Positions 18,433-27,205 of a stretch of DNA of 64,000 nucleotides are shown piece after piece. Source of the stretch: an uncultured Nitrosomonas sp. (lineage in GTDB: Bacteria > Pseudomonadota > Gammaproteobacteria > Burkholderiales > Nitrosomonadaceae); assembly GCA_949281375.1 (NCBI GenBank), contig CASDLT010000045.1, positions 62,001 through 126,000 of the forward strand, given 5' to 3'. The position numbers and the translations under genes are program-made. Below the pieces are notes generated by a model, which searched no databases, was not told the DNA's origin, and worked only from the letters and a program-made list of their open reading frames with translations. Every line of letters begins with the position of its first letter. Position 1 is the first letter of the stretch.

Positions 18433-18951
18433 ATGACATTAAAAATATTGAAACCGCTTGTACTCGCCATAGCAGCGCTCGGTGCGATCTCCGGCCAGGT
18501 TTTCGCTCAGGATTTCCAGTCGCAAAAGGTTCTACCGCTGGAATTATCAACTCAAGCCGCCATGGCGGCAATCAAAAAATGCCACGATGATGGATTTAAA
18601 GTCAGCGTCGCAATCGTCGATCAATCTGGCCTGGTGAAAGTACACTTGAAGGCCGATGGCGCCGGCCCTCATACATTGGACAGTAGCCGGCGCAAGGCTT
18701 ACACCGCCAATAGTCTGCGTGACTCCACTCACAAATATGCCGTGCTGATTGCACAGAAACCCGAATTGCAAAGTTTGTCCCGTTTGAATGACAACATCCT
18801 GATATTGGGAGGTGGCTTTCCGATCAAGATCGGGGGTGAAGTGATCGGTGGCATCGGGGTTGGAGGTGCCCCCGGCATCGAGTTTGACGAAGTCTGCGCG
18901 AGCGCGGCGCTAAAAGTGCTCAAAGCGGATGATACTTACGAAAAAAAATGA
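18433..18951 (+). CDS. Periplasmic GlcG/HbpS-like protein
   Basis: 172 residues with a cleavable signal peptide (hydrophobic core LVLAIAALGAISG, cleavage likely after VFA). The mature part is the GlcG/HbpS fold: LSTQAAMAAIKKCHDDGFKV, IVDQSGLVKVHLKADGAGPH, SRRKAYTANSL and the glycine-rich GGGFPIKIGGEVIGGIGVGG. HbpS from Streptomyces binds haem; other members lie next to glycolate or propanediol genes. GAGG lies near the ATG. Stand-alone; the role is probably haem or small-ligand binding in the periplasm. Confidence 0.85.
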   Translation: MTLKILKPLVLAIAALGAISGQVFAQDFQSQKVLPLELSTQAAMAAIKKCHDDGFKVSVAIVDQSGLVKVHLKADGAGPHTLDSSRRKAYTANSLRDSTHKYAVLIAQKPELQSLSRLNDNILILGGGFPIKIGGEVIGGIGVGGAPGIEFDEVCASAALKVLKADDTYEKK

Positions 18952-18952
18952 T

Positions 18953-20008
18953 TCAGCTTCGTTTCGGCTCGATCATGGTGGCATACTCGATGAACAATTC
19001 CTCGAGGAACAAGCGCGCATTCAACGGATGACGCGACAGTTGCTGGCGGGTATTTAGAATCCGCTGGTAAGCCAGGCAGGCATGCAGATCCATTCGCGCA
19101 CTGACGTCCTTGATGGCTGTCACGTGATTTAAAAAGTAGCGGATTTTTCCGGTGCTGCGATAGCTGATCAGATCGTAGCACCATTGTTGCAGCCACGTGA
19201 CAGTCAGGGCCACATCGGTTTGCGGCATGGCCGCGGCAATGACCACCGGATCCCATCGTTTGGCATTGCTAATCAGTTTGATGAATTGGTCATAATAACC
19301 AGCCTGTTGTGCTTCGTTGAACAGCAGCGCCGGCAGCGGCGAAAAACCCGCCGCCGCCAGGCTGGCTTCGGGATCGGTCACATTGTGCTGAGTTAGCCAG
19401 GCTACGGAGGTGGCTATATCGGGTACCGGCATGGCGATGCTTTGGCAGCGGCTGCGAATGGTGGGCAACAGATGCTGGGCCTGATGTGTCACCAGCAGGA
19501 ACATGACATGCGGCGGCGGTTCTTCCAGTTTTTTCAGCAATGCGTTGGCTGCCGCTGAATTCATGGCTTCCGCAGGATAGATCAGAACAATCTTGTAGCC
19601 TTCTTGATGACCACTCAGGTAGACGAAGTCGTTCAGTTTACGGATCTGATCGATGCCGATCTGCTGACTGGCGCTTTTTTTGGCGCCAGTCTCAGTGGTT
19701 TTTTCTGCCTGATCTTCTTTTTGCCCTGCCTCCGTAGTCTCTGCCGTGAGCGCTTCCGGCAACACTGCATGAAAATTTGGATGACTGCCATGCTCAAACC
19801 AGCCACATCCAGGACAATGACCACAGGCTTTACGGCCTCCTTGTGTTGGCAATGGCTCCCTACACAGCAGGAATTGCGCCAGGCAGCGCGCAAAATGATA
19901 TTTGCCGATACCTTTTTTTCCTTTCAGCAATAGCGCATGGCCGGGCAATTCTGCGCGCTTGGTCAGTTTCTGCCAGAGGTTTTGCTGCCAAATAAAAATA
20001 TCAGCCAT
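18953..20008 (-). CDS. holB: DNA polymerase III delta' subunit
   Basis: 351-residue clamp-loader subunit. The N-terminus has the family's degenerate P-loop region [21 protein letters not shown] zinc module follows with cysteines at [20 protein letters not shown]. Then come [20 protein letters not shown] and the sensor [15 protein letters not shown] with the SRC motif (TIRSRCQ). An acidic/Thr insert (about residues 90-115) is longer than in E. coli. Its start overlaps the tmk stop by eight bases, as in many proteobacterial tmk-holB operons. Confidence 0.93.
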   Translation of the reverse strand: MADIFIWQQNLWQKLTKRAELPGHALLLKGKKGIGKYHFARCLAQFLLCREPLPTQGGRKACGHCPGCGWFEHGSHPNFHAVLPEALTAETTEAGQKEDQAEKTTETGAKKSASQQIGIDQIRKLNDFVYLSGHQEGYKIVLIYPAEAMNSAAANALLKKLEEPPPHVMFLLVTHQAQHLLPTIRSRCQSIAMPVPDIATSVAWLTQHNVTDPEASLAAAGFSPLPALLFNEAQQAGYYDQFIKLISNAKRWDPVVIAAAMPQTDVALTVTWLQQWCYDLISYRSTGKIRYFLNHVTAIKDVSARMDLHACLAYQRILNTRQQLSRHPLNARLFLEELFIEYATMIEPKRS

Positions 20009-20627
20009 GAGAAATCAATGTCTGCATCGTTCGTTCAACTGCGGTTTTAACGTCTGCCAACGCTAGGCTGCTATCGATGATTTTGATGCGTTCGGGGAAT
20101 TGCCGCGCTCTATCCAGATAAGCCGTTCGCACGCGCCGGAAGAATTCCGCCTGCTCATTTTCAAAACGATCCTTGGGTCTGTTCTGGTCCACGCGTAATT
20201 GACCGACTTCGACAGGCACATCAAAATACAGCGTCAAATCAGGCTGTAGGTTTCCCAATGTCCATCGTTCCAACGCCGCCAGTTTATGCACATCCAATCC
20301 GCGGCCGCCGCTCTGATATGCAAAGCTTGCATCGGTGAAGCGATCCGATACAACCCAGCGGCCCTGCTGCAAAGCCGGCAAAATCACTTTATCCAGATGC
20401 TCCCGCCGCGCGGCGAACATCAACAATGCTTCGGTTTCAGCGTGCATGGTCATCGATTTATCCAGCAACAATGCGCGCAATTGTTCGCCCAGCGGTGTTC
20501 CACCCGGTTCGCGCGTCACGACTACTGCATGCCCTGCCTGCTCTAGCAGCTCGACGATCCACGCCAACTGGGTCGACTTGCCTGCGCCATCGATGCCTTC
20601 GAGCGTGATGAATTTGCCTGATGTCAT
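20001..20627 (-). CDS. tmk: Thymidylate kinase
   Basis: 208 residues; phosphorylates dTMP to dTDP. P-loop GIDGAGKST near residue 10, the DR(F/Y) motif in [28 protein letters not shown] for dTMP binding and a basic LID region ([12 protein letters not shown]). Normal length. Overlaps holB downstream, forming a small replication/nucleotide operon. Confidence 0.95.
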   Translation of the reverse strand: MTSGKFITLEGIDGAGKSTQLAWIVELLEQAGHAVVVTREPGGTPLGEQLRALLLDKSMTMHAETEALLMFAARREHLDKVILPALQQGRWVVSDRFTDASFAYQSGGRGLDVHKLAALERWTLGNLQPDLTLYFDVPVEVGQLRVDQNRPKDRFENEQAEFFRRVRTAYLDRARQFPERIKIIDSSLALADVKTAVERTMQTLISHG

Positions 20628-20701
20628 GTTTTATAGATTTTCAAGTTTTGCCGCAGTCAGTTACCATGCGTGCGTGAACATTCAATTCTATTGATTCTAC
20701 C

Positions 20702-21277
20702 ATGCGTCTGAACGCCATCGGATTACTGGACACTGCACAATTCATCGCCTCGCCCAACTATGACGAACGACCACATGACACCGATATCAGTTTATTGGTG
20801 ATCCACAACATTAACTTGCCACCTGATGAATTCGGCGGTAATGGCGTGATCGAACTGTTCACCAACCGTATTGATCCGGCGGAGCATCCCTATTATCAGT
20901 CACTGCAAGGCTTGAAAGTTTCCACGCACTTTTTCATCCGCCGCGATGGTGCTTTGATTCAATTCGTGCCGTGCAACCAGCGCGCCTGGCATGCCGGTGT
21001 TTCGAACTGGCGAGGTCGCGAACACTGCAACGATTTCTCGATCGGCATCGAACTCGAAGGCAGCGACACCACACCGTTCACTGATGCACAATATGAAGTA
21101 CTGATCGCTTTGACACAATGTTTGTGCCAACAGTATCCGATTCAGGATATCGCAGGACACGTGGATATCGCCCCGGGGCGGAAAACCGACCCGGGACCTT
21201 GGTTTGATTGGAAAAGATATGACAGCAGTTTGAGCGGCGGTTTGATCAACCGACCAGCCAGTAGCAAACCGATGTAA
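20702..21277 (+). CDS. ampD: 1,6-anhydro-N-acetylmuramyl-L-alanine amidase
   Basis: 191-residue cytoplasmic zinc amidase of murein recycling. Zinc ligands are the His of LLVIHNINLPP, His in IAGHVDIAPGRKTDPGPWFDW and the following Asp. WRGREHCNDFSIGIELEG is the usual AmpD core. It removes the peptide from anhydro-MurNAc and so lowers inducers of beta-lactamase in species that have AmpR. The gene is divergent from tmk, and its 3' end overlaps the convergent transporter gene by 32 bases. Confidence 0.94.
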   Translation: MRLNAIGLLDTAQFIASPNYDERPHDTDISLLVIHNINLPPDEFGGNGVIELFTNRIDPAEHPYYQSLQGLKVSTHFFIRRDGALIQFVPCNQRAWHAGVSNWRGREHCNDFSIGIELEGSDTTPFTDAQYEVLIALTQCLCQQYPIQDIAGHVDIAPGRKTDPGPWFDWKRYDSSLSGGLINRPASSKPM

Positions 21278-22634
21278 TGACGGCGGCACCAATAAAATTA
21301 AGCGCCAGCCCTTCGCTCACCATGCTGGTCATGGGTACCTTGCCCGTTCCAAATACAATGGCATTGGGCGCAGTACCAACTGGCATCATAAAACCATAGC
21401 TGGCAGCCATCGCTGCAGGCAACATCAACAAAGCCGGATCGATACCCCCCGCTGCTGCCGCGGGTGCCAGAATCGGCATCAACAAAACGGTGATTGCGGT
21501 ATTACTCGTAATCTCGGTAAGAAAAGTAACCGATAGCGCAACGAATGCAATAATGATCAGCGGATGTAAACCAGACAGGACCGTTAGTTGTTCACCAATC
21601 GCTTTCGACAATCCGGTTTCAACAAACGCCTGCGCAATCGCAATCCCCCCGGCGAACAAAATTAGAATGCCCCATGGCACTTTGACGGCCGTATCCCAAT
21701 CCAGTAATTTACCGCCGCGGCCATTCGGAATCAGAAACATCACCACCACGGCGAGCAATGCCACCGTCGCATCAGTCGCGCCTTTCAAACCCAGCCAGGT
21801 GCTCCAGCCGCCGAACGGCTCATTGCGCGTAACCCACGCCAGCACGGTCAGACCGAAAACCAGCAGCATGCGCCGTTCTTCCGCGCGCCACGGTCCTGTC
21901 GGCGGCATCGTCAATTCACCTTTAAAATGTAAATGCCGGGTCAACCACAACCCCGCCAACGGCGTCATCAATAGCACCACCGGCACGCCCCAGCTCATCC
22001 ATTGCGTAAAGTTTACCGTAATCCCGGTAAAACTCTCGTACTCGCGCATGAACACCAGATTCGGCGGCGTGCCAATCGGCGAACCCAATCCGCCAATGCT
22101 GCTGCCGTACGCAATCGACAATAGCAGCGGCAGCGCCAGCTTTGTATCGTTACTCTGCGCGATCACCGCCAGCGCCAGCGGCAACATCATCAACGTGGTG
22201 GCCGTATTGGAAATCCACATACTGATGAATGCGCAAGCGCACAAAAAACCGAACACAATGCGTCGGCTGCTATCTCCCCCGACTATCTTGATCAATCCGA
22301 GCGCCAGCCGATGATGCGCGCCGGAATGCGCCAATGCCGCTGACAGCATGAAACCGCCCAGCATCAGCAACACCAAATCATCGCCGTACGCTCTCGCGAT
22401 GTCTTCCTTCGTCAACACCCCCACCAACGGAAACATCGCCAACGGAATGATCGACGTCGCCGGTATCGGAATCGGCTCGAAAATCCACCAGACGACGCAC
22501 AGCGTCACGATGGCACCGGTCCAGCAAGCTTTGGTGTCCCAGCCAGAGGCATTCATGCTGATGGCAATAATAAAAGCTAATAAAGGCCCCAAGACTAATG
22601 GCCAGGATATTTTAGGCATTGTGTAAGATTTCAA
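21246..22634 (-). CDS. DASS-family (SLC13) anion:sodium symporter
   Basis: 462 residues, about 11-12 membrane helices. The two signature repeats of divalent anion:sodium symporters are visible: ISMWISNTATTLMMLPLALA (SNT motif) and LTEITSNTAITVLLMPILAP (second SNT), plus GSPIGTPPNLVFM and the C-terminal PVGTAPNAIVFGTG. Members carry succinate and other dicarboxylates, or sulfate/phosphate. In an autotroph it could take up C4-dicarboxylates. Its stop lies inside the end of ampD on the other strand. Confidence 0.87.
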   Translation of the reverse strand: MKSYTMPKISWPLVLGPLLAFIIAISMNASGWDTKACWTGAIVTLCVVWWIFEPIPIPATSIIPLAMFPLVGVLTKEDIARAYGDDLVLLMLGGFMLSAALAHSGAHHRLALGLIKIVGGDSSRRIVFGFLCACAFISMWISNTATTLMMLPLALAVIAQSNDTKLALPLLLSIAYGSSIGGLGSPIGTPPNLVFMREYESFTGITVNFTQWMSWGVPVVLLMTPLAGLWLTRHLHFKGELTMPPTGPWRAEERRMLLVFGLTVLAWVTRNEPFGGWSTWLGLKGATDATVALLAVVVMFLIPNGRGGKLLDWDTAVKVPWGILILFAGGIAIAQAFVETGLSKAIGEQLTVLSGLHPLIIIAFVALSVTFLTEITSNTAITVLLMPILAPAAAAGGIDPALLMLPAAMAASYGFMMPVGTAPNAIVFGTGKVPMTSMVSEGLALNFIGAAVITSVCYWLVG

Positions 22635-22635
22635 T

Positions 22636-22681
22636 TTGATGTTTCGGTCATTGCATGGCCGTCATGTTAAAACATGACCCC
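22636..22681 (+). repeat. REP-like palindromic repeat, copy 1
   Basis: 46-base element matching copy 2 at 23165 in 39 of 46 positions and in the same orientation. It contains two short palindromes: GGTCATTGCATGGCC and CATGT-TAAA-ACATG. Several differences keep or change the stems, as in dispersed REP elements. It follows directly on the transporter gene's start region. Confidence 0.65.
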
Positions 22682-22737
22682 AGCTTCTCACCAGTCATTG
22701 ATGCCAATTATTTGTTTTCTGTATAAATTGGGATACA

Positions 22738-22815
22738 ATTTTCGATTCAAACAAATCGACACAACAGCGGGATATAGAAACAACACTTGAGTTGGCGCGT
22801 AAGATTAAGGAATAA
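22738..22815 (+). pseudogene. C-terminal remnant of a HigB/RelE-type toxin gene
   Basis: The frame ending in TAA at 22813-22815, four bases before the antitoxin ATG, reads NKSTQQRDIETTLELARKIKE. This is the typical C-terminus of 'addiction module killer' toxins (GGDKSTQxRDIxxAxxLA). No start codon or upstream toxin sequence exists: within about 60 bases it runs into promoter-like sequence and the REP-like repeat. About 75-80 residues of the usual toxin are missing, so no toxin can be made here. Confidence 0.7.
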
Positions 22816-22818
22816 CCC

Positions 22819-23118
22819 ATGGACAAAATCAAATCGCGGCGCTGGGATAGTGCCGAACACCTCAGAACTGAGGAGGACATAGCACTTTACTTTGAAGCCT
22901 GCCTGGAAGAGGCTGGCGATGATGCCGCTTTTATCGCCAAAGCGCTTGGAAACATAGCCCGTGCGCGCGGCATGACTCAGCTTGCACACGATACCGGACT
23001 TGGCAGAGAAAGCCTTTACAAAGCTTTGTCCGGAGACGGCAACCCCAGCTTCTCCACGATCCTGAAAGTCATTAAGGCACTCGGATTGAAATTGCATGTT
23101 GAAACAGCCGGGCACTGA
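22819..23118 (+). CDS. Orphan antitoxin, HigA-like helix-turn-helix (addiction module antidote)
   Basis: 99 residues. The pattern YFEACLEEAGDDAAFIAKAL, GNIARARGMTQLAHDTGLG, RESLYKALSGDGNPSFSTIL matches the 'putative addiction module antidote' HTH family, which is normally the second gene of a killer-antidote pair. Here the killer is reduced to its C-terminal tail just upstream. The retained antitoxin may protect against related toxins (anti-addiction), act as an autorepressor, or simply be decaying. Upstream, GTATAAATTGGGATAC is a short inverted repeat that could be its operator. REP-like repeats lie on both sides. Confidence 0.82.
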   Translation: MDKIKSRRWDSAEHLRTEEDIALYFEACLEEAGDDAAFIAKALGNIARARGMTQLAHDTGLGRESLYKALSGDGNPSFSTILKVIKALGLKLHVETAGH

Positions 23119-23164
23119 GTTTGTCCGTAAATTGGGAAAGGATCTGATTGACTAAGATTCATGC

Positions 23165-23210
23165 TTGATGTTTCGGTCACCGCATGACCGTCATGTCGAG
23201 ACATGATCCC
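23165..23210 (+). repeat. REP-like palindromic repeat, copy 2
   Basis: Second copy of the 46-base element at 22636, with stems GGTCA-CCGCA-TGACC and CATGT-CGAG-ACATG. The two copies bracket the toxin remnant and antitoxin as direct repeats about 530 bases apart. Confidence 0.65.
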
Positions 23211-23621
23211 TTGCGCTGTTATGTTGGAGTTTCTGTTGTCACTCCAATCTACCGCGCTCAATCGTGATGTCAAGCTCGATACGGTCTTAGATCCCGGGTG
23301 ATCAAACACGACTTGCCCTTTCAATTCCGTGCCGTGTCTAATATTGCCTGCTAGTATCTTGTAACCATCGGCCTCTTCCAATGCGTTCATTTCTGGACTT
23401 CAACCTTCACGGTCGGCTTTATCCGTTACCATTGCGCCTCGCCTGCTTTCTTGCCTACGCATCAACCCCCCCTGCAAGGCTAGGCTAACAGTTACCAAGG
23501 CGGGATTCTCACCCGCTCGAGTGGGCGGCATTGCCAAGCCGCAACCAAGATCTGCCCCTTTCTTGTTGGTACCTTTGGTGCTCTAAGTGAAATTCCCATA
23601 ACTTTTGCCAACGCAATGTAA
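23211..23621. other. Non-coding accessory stretch with tandem hairpins
   Basis: No convincing gene. Two perfect-stem hairpins stand in tandem: GCGGG-ATTCTCA-CCCGC (23500-23516) and GCGGC-ATTGCCAA-GCCGC (23525-23542), separated by a CTCGAG site. A run of seven C's precedes them (about 23467-23473). This looks like the end of a lost mobile element or a structured RNA, but I cannot name it. Frames here on the minus strand (for example 23016-23390) are probably decayed coding matter. Confidence 0.4.
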
Positions 23622-24830
23622 TCAGTAGTACTCGCTACTCGGGTCTTCATCGCCATAGTCTGGCTCTACACAACCAAAATCAATTGAGCGTCGCTCTGGC
23701 ACCAATTCAATTTCACTTAAGTCTGGGAGGTCGTCATTGGGGTTTTCAAAGGTTAACAGGATGTCTAGTTTGACAGTATCCCGACTTGTAACCGATGCGC
23801 TGCCTATATTGACCATGTCATGGTCAATTCCATCTTTCACTGCAAATGAGAAGTCACATGTAGCATCTATTTCGACTTCAATTGTGCTCTGAACAACTAA
23901 TACGTCTTTGCAGTAATCCACAGCTCTTAAAGAGGGTTTACCATCTACACAATCGAAGCTTGCGTTAACCAATTCAATATCATTCAGTTCTTCATCAAAA
24001 TAATATGCTGCGGAAGCATCAACTTCCCAATCAATTCGCCAGATGTTGTCACCAACGATGCCAGCAATTCGTTGGTCTAAGTCAGAGTATACACCCTCGG
24101 CAATTTTCGTTTCGATTGCTCGGCATAACTGAATGCAATGATTATCTCGCTCTTGAATCAGTGAGAGCGCGTCTGACAAGCTATCTAGTGAGTAAATGAA
24201 CTTGGATTCAGCGCAGTACCTCTTGCAGCCTTTATCTTTGGTCACAAAGATGACTGAAGTCGCGTTCTTTTCTGCCCAGCCATCAAGTGAAAGCATTGCA
24301 ATTGCATCTGGGAATTCAGACTTCTTTTCTGCGGAATTTTCAAATGGAGGCTGCGTGTCAAAATACCGCTTCAGCAGAACCTTCAAATCAACCGTTCCAG
24401 TAGCCTCAATAATTTCAGCACCACATCTTCTGACAAAGTTGGCGACCTTCTTTGAGGCAATATCCTTTGGACTATCTGTCCCAATCAACTTGTCTACGAT
24501 GTTTTCTTTTGAATCAGCGAAGCTCCAATGTTTTCCCACGCTTCGCAGTGAGCTAACAAGCTTATTCTTTGCTTCTTCCGCCTCTTTTTTTATGTGTGCG
24601 TGAACTTCACTTAGCGATACTTCAGTAAAAACAAGCCGAAAGTCGCCTTCCTTAAATTGTTCGAGATGCTTAAATATCCCCTCATCAATACGGTTTCCAT
24701 TTTCGGTAAAAATGCACGCATCAATCGAAAGTGCTGTAATTGAACCGTCCAGCAATTTGGATTTCGCCAATTCGAGCCGCGCCGCTTTTTCAGCAGCAGC
24801 CTTGTCATTTTGTACACTGTTTGATGTCAT
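23622..24830 (-). CDS. PIN-domain (DUF4935-like) putative ribonuclease
   Basis: 402 residues. The N-terminal half reads as a PIN nuclease domain. First acidic residue is in LSIDACIFTENGN (about residue 37), with a conserved Glu in FTEVSLSEVHAHIKKE, then Asp in FPDAIAMLSLDGWAE and a final VTKDKGC. These give the four-acid metal site expected of RNases of this fold. The C-terminal half (about 250-400) is acidic with beta-like sequence and is not recognised. Such long PIN proteins often sit in defence or accessory islands. Here the neighbours are a broken toxin-antitoxin locus and repeat remnants, and the gene is more AT-rich than its neighbours, suggesting transfer. Target unknown. Confidence 0.7.
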   Translation of the reverse strand: MTSNSVQNDKAAAEKAARLELAKSKLLDGSITALSIDACIFTENGNRIDEGIFKHLEQFKEGDFRLVFTEVSLSEVHAHIKKEAEEAKNKLVSSLRSVGKHWSFADSKENIVDKLIGTDSPKDIASKKVANFVRRCGAEIIEATGTVDLKVLLKRYFDTQPPFENSAEKKSEFPDAIAMLSLDGWAEKNATSVIFVTKDKGCKRYCAESKFIYSLDSLSDALSLIQERDNHCIQLCRAIETKIAEGVYSDLDQRIAGIVGDNIWRIDWEVDASAAYYFDEELNDIELVNASFDCVDGKPSLRAVDYCKDVLVVQSTIEVEIDATCDFSFAVKDGIDHDMVNIGSASVTSRDTVKLDILLTFENPNDDLPDLSEIELVPERRSIDFGCVEPDYGDEDPSSEYY

Positions 24831-24936
24831 GGAGCTCCTTCACTCATGCGACCACTTCAAGCACCTTATTCGCAGCCTCAACCACTGACGTGACGTGGGT
24901 GGACTTGGAATTAGAATCCACCGGAAATAAACTTCA

Positions 24937-24966
24937 CCAAGGTTCCAGGTCTTGACATGACAGTCA
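24937..24966 (+). repeat. Repeat remnant resembling RAYT-associated end, copy A
   Basis: The block ACCAAGGTTCCAGGTCTTGACATGACA resembles the AAGGGGTCAGGTCTTGACAT string often found beside REP-associated tyrosine transposases. A second, diverged copy lies about 70 bases downstream. No transposase gene is present. Confidence 0.4.
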
Positions 24967-25007
24967 CTCATGGTTGCGTTTCGAACATTGTCCACAAAAA
25001 AACCGCA

Positions 25008-25036
25008 TCAAGGGGTCAGATCTTGATATCACTGAC
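25008..25036 (+). repeat. Repeat remnant resembling RAYT-associated end, copy B
   Basis: ATCAAGGGGTCAGATCTTGATATCAC, same orientation as copy A, closer to the AAGGGGTCAGxTCTTGA consensus. It lies just beyond the mutarotase gene's stop and marks the right edge of the accessory patch. Confidence 0.45.
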
Positions 25037-25050
25037 CTACAATCAGCGCA

Positions 25051-25959
25051 TCACCCCCGCACCACCCAATAATCAGCCACCAACCGGCACTCTCCACCCG
25101 GCGCAACTTCAACAACATCATTCGCTGCATTGGTTGTTTCCACGCACAGCAAACGTTTGTAATCGTCGTCTTCCAAATCCGCCATGTCTTTGGCGATTTT
25201 CTCCCAAGGATTCCACACCACAGCGGTTTTGCTGCCTTGTGAGGTAATTTGGATGCGGCGGCTGAGGGCTGCGTCGTCGATGGTCAGGGTATTGCCAACG
25301 TTCAGATAGATACGGTCGACTTCAGCGTCGATGGTCACGTCACCGGATTGATGTTTTTGCGCGTTACCGCCACCGGCTTTGTCGAGATAATCGCAACCGG
25401 CGAGGCCCAATACTTTTGTACGAGCAATGTCGCCGACCTTGAAATAGGTGTGAAACGCTTGCGTGATGGTGAATTTTTCTTTACCGGTGTTGCGCGTGAT
25501 CAGTGACAGATTCAGAGTGTCACCAATGACGATCTCCTGCCGGAGGCTGAAGGCATGCGGCCAAATGGCTTGTGTTTCCGGCGTATCGTCGAGTCCGACG
25601 GTGACTTTGATATCGCCATTACTCAACGCTTCGGTCGCCACCACATTCCAGCCGCGATTGCGCACGAAACCGTGACCGGGGCGGCCTTTGCCTTCCGGAT
25701 CGGCGCCGAACCACGGCCAGCAGACCGGCGCGCCGCCTTTGATGGCTTTACCATCCTGGTAATACGCTTTCGCGCTCAAAAATAGTACATCTTCCGCTTC
25801 ACCGGCGGGTTGATACGACAACACCTGACCGGCGTGGATCGAGATCAGCGCCTTGGCTTTGGCGGTTTTTATTTGAATCATCGGCAATCCGCCATTGCCT
25901 GCGATAAATTCCACTTGACCTGCGATACCGAATTGCGTGTTGAGTTGTTCGATTGTCAT
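25051..25959 (-). CDS. D-hexose-6-phosphate mutarotase (YeaD-like)
   Basis: 302-residue aldose-1-epimerase-like protein of the YeaD group. Visible landmarks are GGAPVCWPWFGADPEGKGRP with the conserved Trp/Pro cluster, GHGFVRNRGWNV, the catalytic-type His in FTITQAFHTYFKVGDI, and a late WNPWEKIAKDMADLEDDDY with the acidic residues. It interconverts alpha and beta anomers of hexose-6-phosphates in the cytoplasm. Next in the same direction upstream lies purT, 30 bases away, but a functional link is not obvious. Confidence 0.9.
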   Translation of the reverse strand: MTIEQLNTQFGIAGQVEFIAGNGGLPMIQIKTAKAKALISIHAGQVLSYQPAGEAEDVLFLSAKAYYQDGKAIKGGAPVCWPWFGADPEGKGRPGHGFVRNRGWNVVATEALSNGDIKVTVGLDDTPETQAIWPHAFSLRQEIVIGDTLNLSLITRNTGKEKFTITQAFHTYFKVGDIARTKVLGLAGCDYLDKAGGGNAQKHQSGDVTIDAEVDRIYLNVGNTLTIDDAALSRRIQITSQGSKTAVVWNPWEKIAKDMADLEDDDYKRLLCVETTNAANDVVEVAPGGECRLVADYWVVRG

Positions 25960-25988
25960 GATTTTCCTTTGTTATTAATTGATTGAGA

Positions 25989-27200
25989 TTAGTTTTGGAT
26001 CGGCGTCACCTGGCTGGCCGCAAGTTTAGCACGGCTTCGCGCTTCATCCGTATCCGAGCCATTTGCCAAAGCAACACCCATGCGGCGGCGTTTGAACGAT
26101 TCCGGTTTGCCGAACAGCCGCAAATCGCTTTGCGGCACGCTGAGCGCTTCGGCGATGCCGGAAAAGGCAATGCCTTTGGCTTCGAGTTGCCCGTAAATCA
26201 CCGCGCTGGCGCCCGGTGCCAGCAATGACGTATCCACCGGCAACCCGAGAATCGCGCGCGCGTGCAAATCAAATTCGCTTTGTTTCTGGCTGCACATCGT
26301 TACCATGCCGGTGTCGTGCGGCCGTGGGCTGACTTCGCTGAACCACACGTCGTCGCCCTTGATGAACAATTCCACGCCGAAAATGCCCAGCCCTCCCAGA
26401 TCATCGGTGATGATTTTGGCGATCTCACGAGCACGCTGTAGCGCCACTGGCGACATCGCTTGCGGTTGCCAGCTTTCGACGTAATCGCCGTGCACTTGCA
26501 CATGGCCGATGGGTTCGCAGAAATGCGCTTGCACCTCGCCATGGGTATCCAATGCACGCACCGTCAGTTGCGTGATTTCATAATCAAAGTGAATCATTCC
26601 CTCGACGATGACACGCCCCTGGTCGACCCGGCTTCCGCTGGCGGCATAATCCCAAGCTGCTTTGACTTCACCGGCGTGATCGATGCGCGATTGGCCTTTG
26701 CCGGACGACGACATCACCGGTTTGACGATGCAGGGATAACCAATCGTATTGTCGATTGCCGCTTGCAGCTCTGCCAGGCTGTTGGCAAAGGCATACGGCG
26801 ATGTCGGCAGCCTCAGGGTTTCCGCTGCCAGACAGCGGATGCCCTCGCGGTTCATCGTCAACCGGGCAGCGCGCGCAGTGGGAATCACCGTGGCAATCCC
26901 CGCCCGCTCGATTTCGATCAGCATATCGGTAGCGATCGCTTCGATTTCCGGCACGATGATGTCGGGCTTTTCCTGTTCGACCAATGCTCGTAAAGCCTGA
27001 CCATCGGCCATGTTGATGACATGTGCGCGATGGGCCACCTGATGACCCGGCGCGTTGGCGTAACGGTCGACCGCGATGGTTTCAACCCCAAGGCGCTGCA
27101 ATGCAATGATCACCTCCTTGCCGAGTTCACCGCTGCCGAGCAGCATGACCTTGGTTGCAGCCGGACTCAACGGCGTACCGATCACCGATCCTGTTTTCAT
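25989..27200 (-). CDS. purT: Formate-dependent phosphoribosylglycinamide formyltransferase 2
   Basis: 403-residue ATP-grasp enzyme of purine synthesis that uses formate and ATP in place of formyl-folate. [20 protein letters not shown] begins the N-terminal domain. The ATP-grasp part has [16 protein letters not shown] (P-loop-like) and [27 protein letters not shown] for metal and phosphate binding. The length is standard. It lies five bases downstream of queG on the same strand and is probably cotranscribed. Confidence 0.95.
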   Translation of the reverse strand: MKTGSVIGTPLSPAATKVMLLGSGELGKEVIIALQRLGVETIAVDRYANAPGHQVAHRAHVINMADGQALRALVEQEKPDIIVPEIEAIATDMLIEIERAGIATVIPTARAARLTMNREGIRCLAAETLRLPTSPYAFANSLAELQAAIDNTIGYPCIVKPVMSSSGKGQSRIDHAGEVKAAWDYAASGSRVDQGRVIVEGMIHFDYEITQLTVRALDTHGEVQAHFCEPIGHVQVHGDYVESWQPQAMSPVALQRAREIAKIITDDLGGLGIFGVELFIKGDDVWFSEVSPRPHDTGMVTMCSQKQSEFDLHARAILGLPVDTSLLAPGASAVIYGQLEAKGIAFSGIAEALSVPQSDLRLFGKPESFKRRRMGVALANGSDTDEARSRAKLAASQVTPIQN

Positions 27201-27205
27201 TATGT

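Noticed and set aside
21490..22314. 274-codon plus-strand frame
   Set aside because: Antisense to the DASS transporter, whose two SNT motifs are intact.
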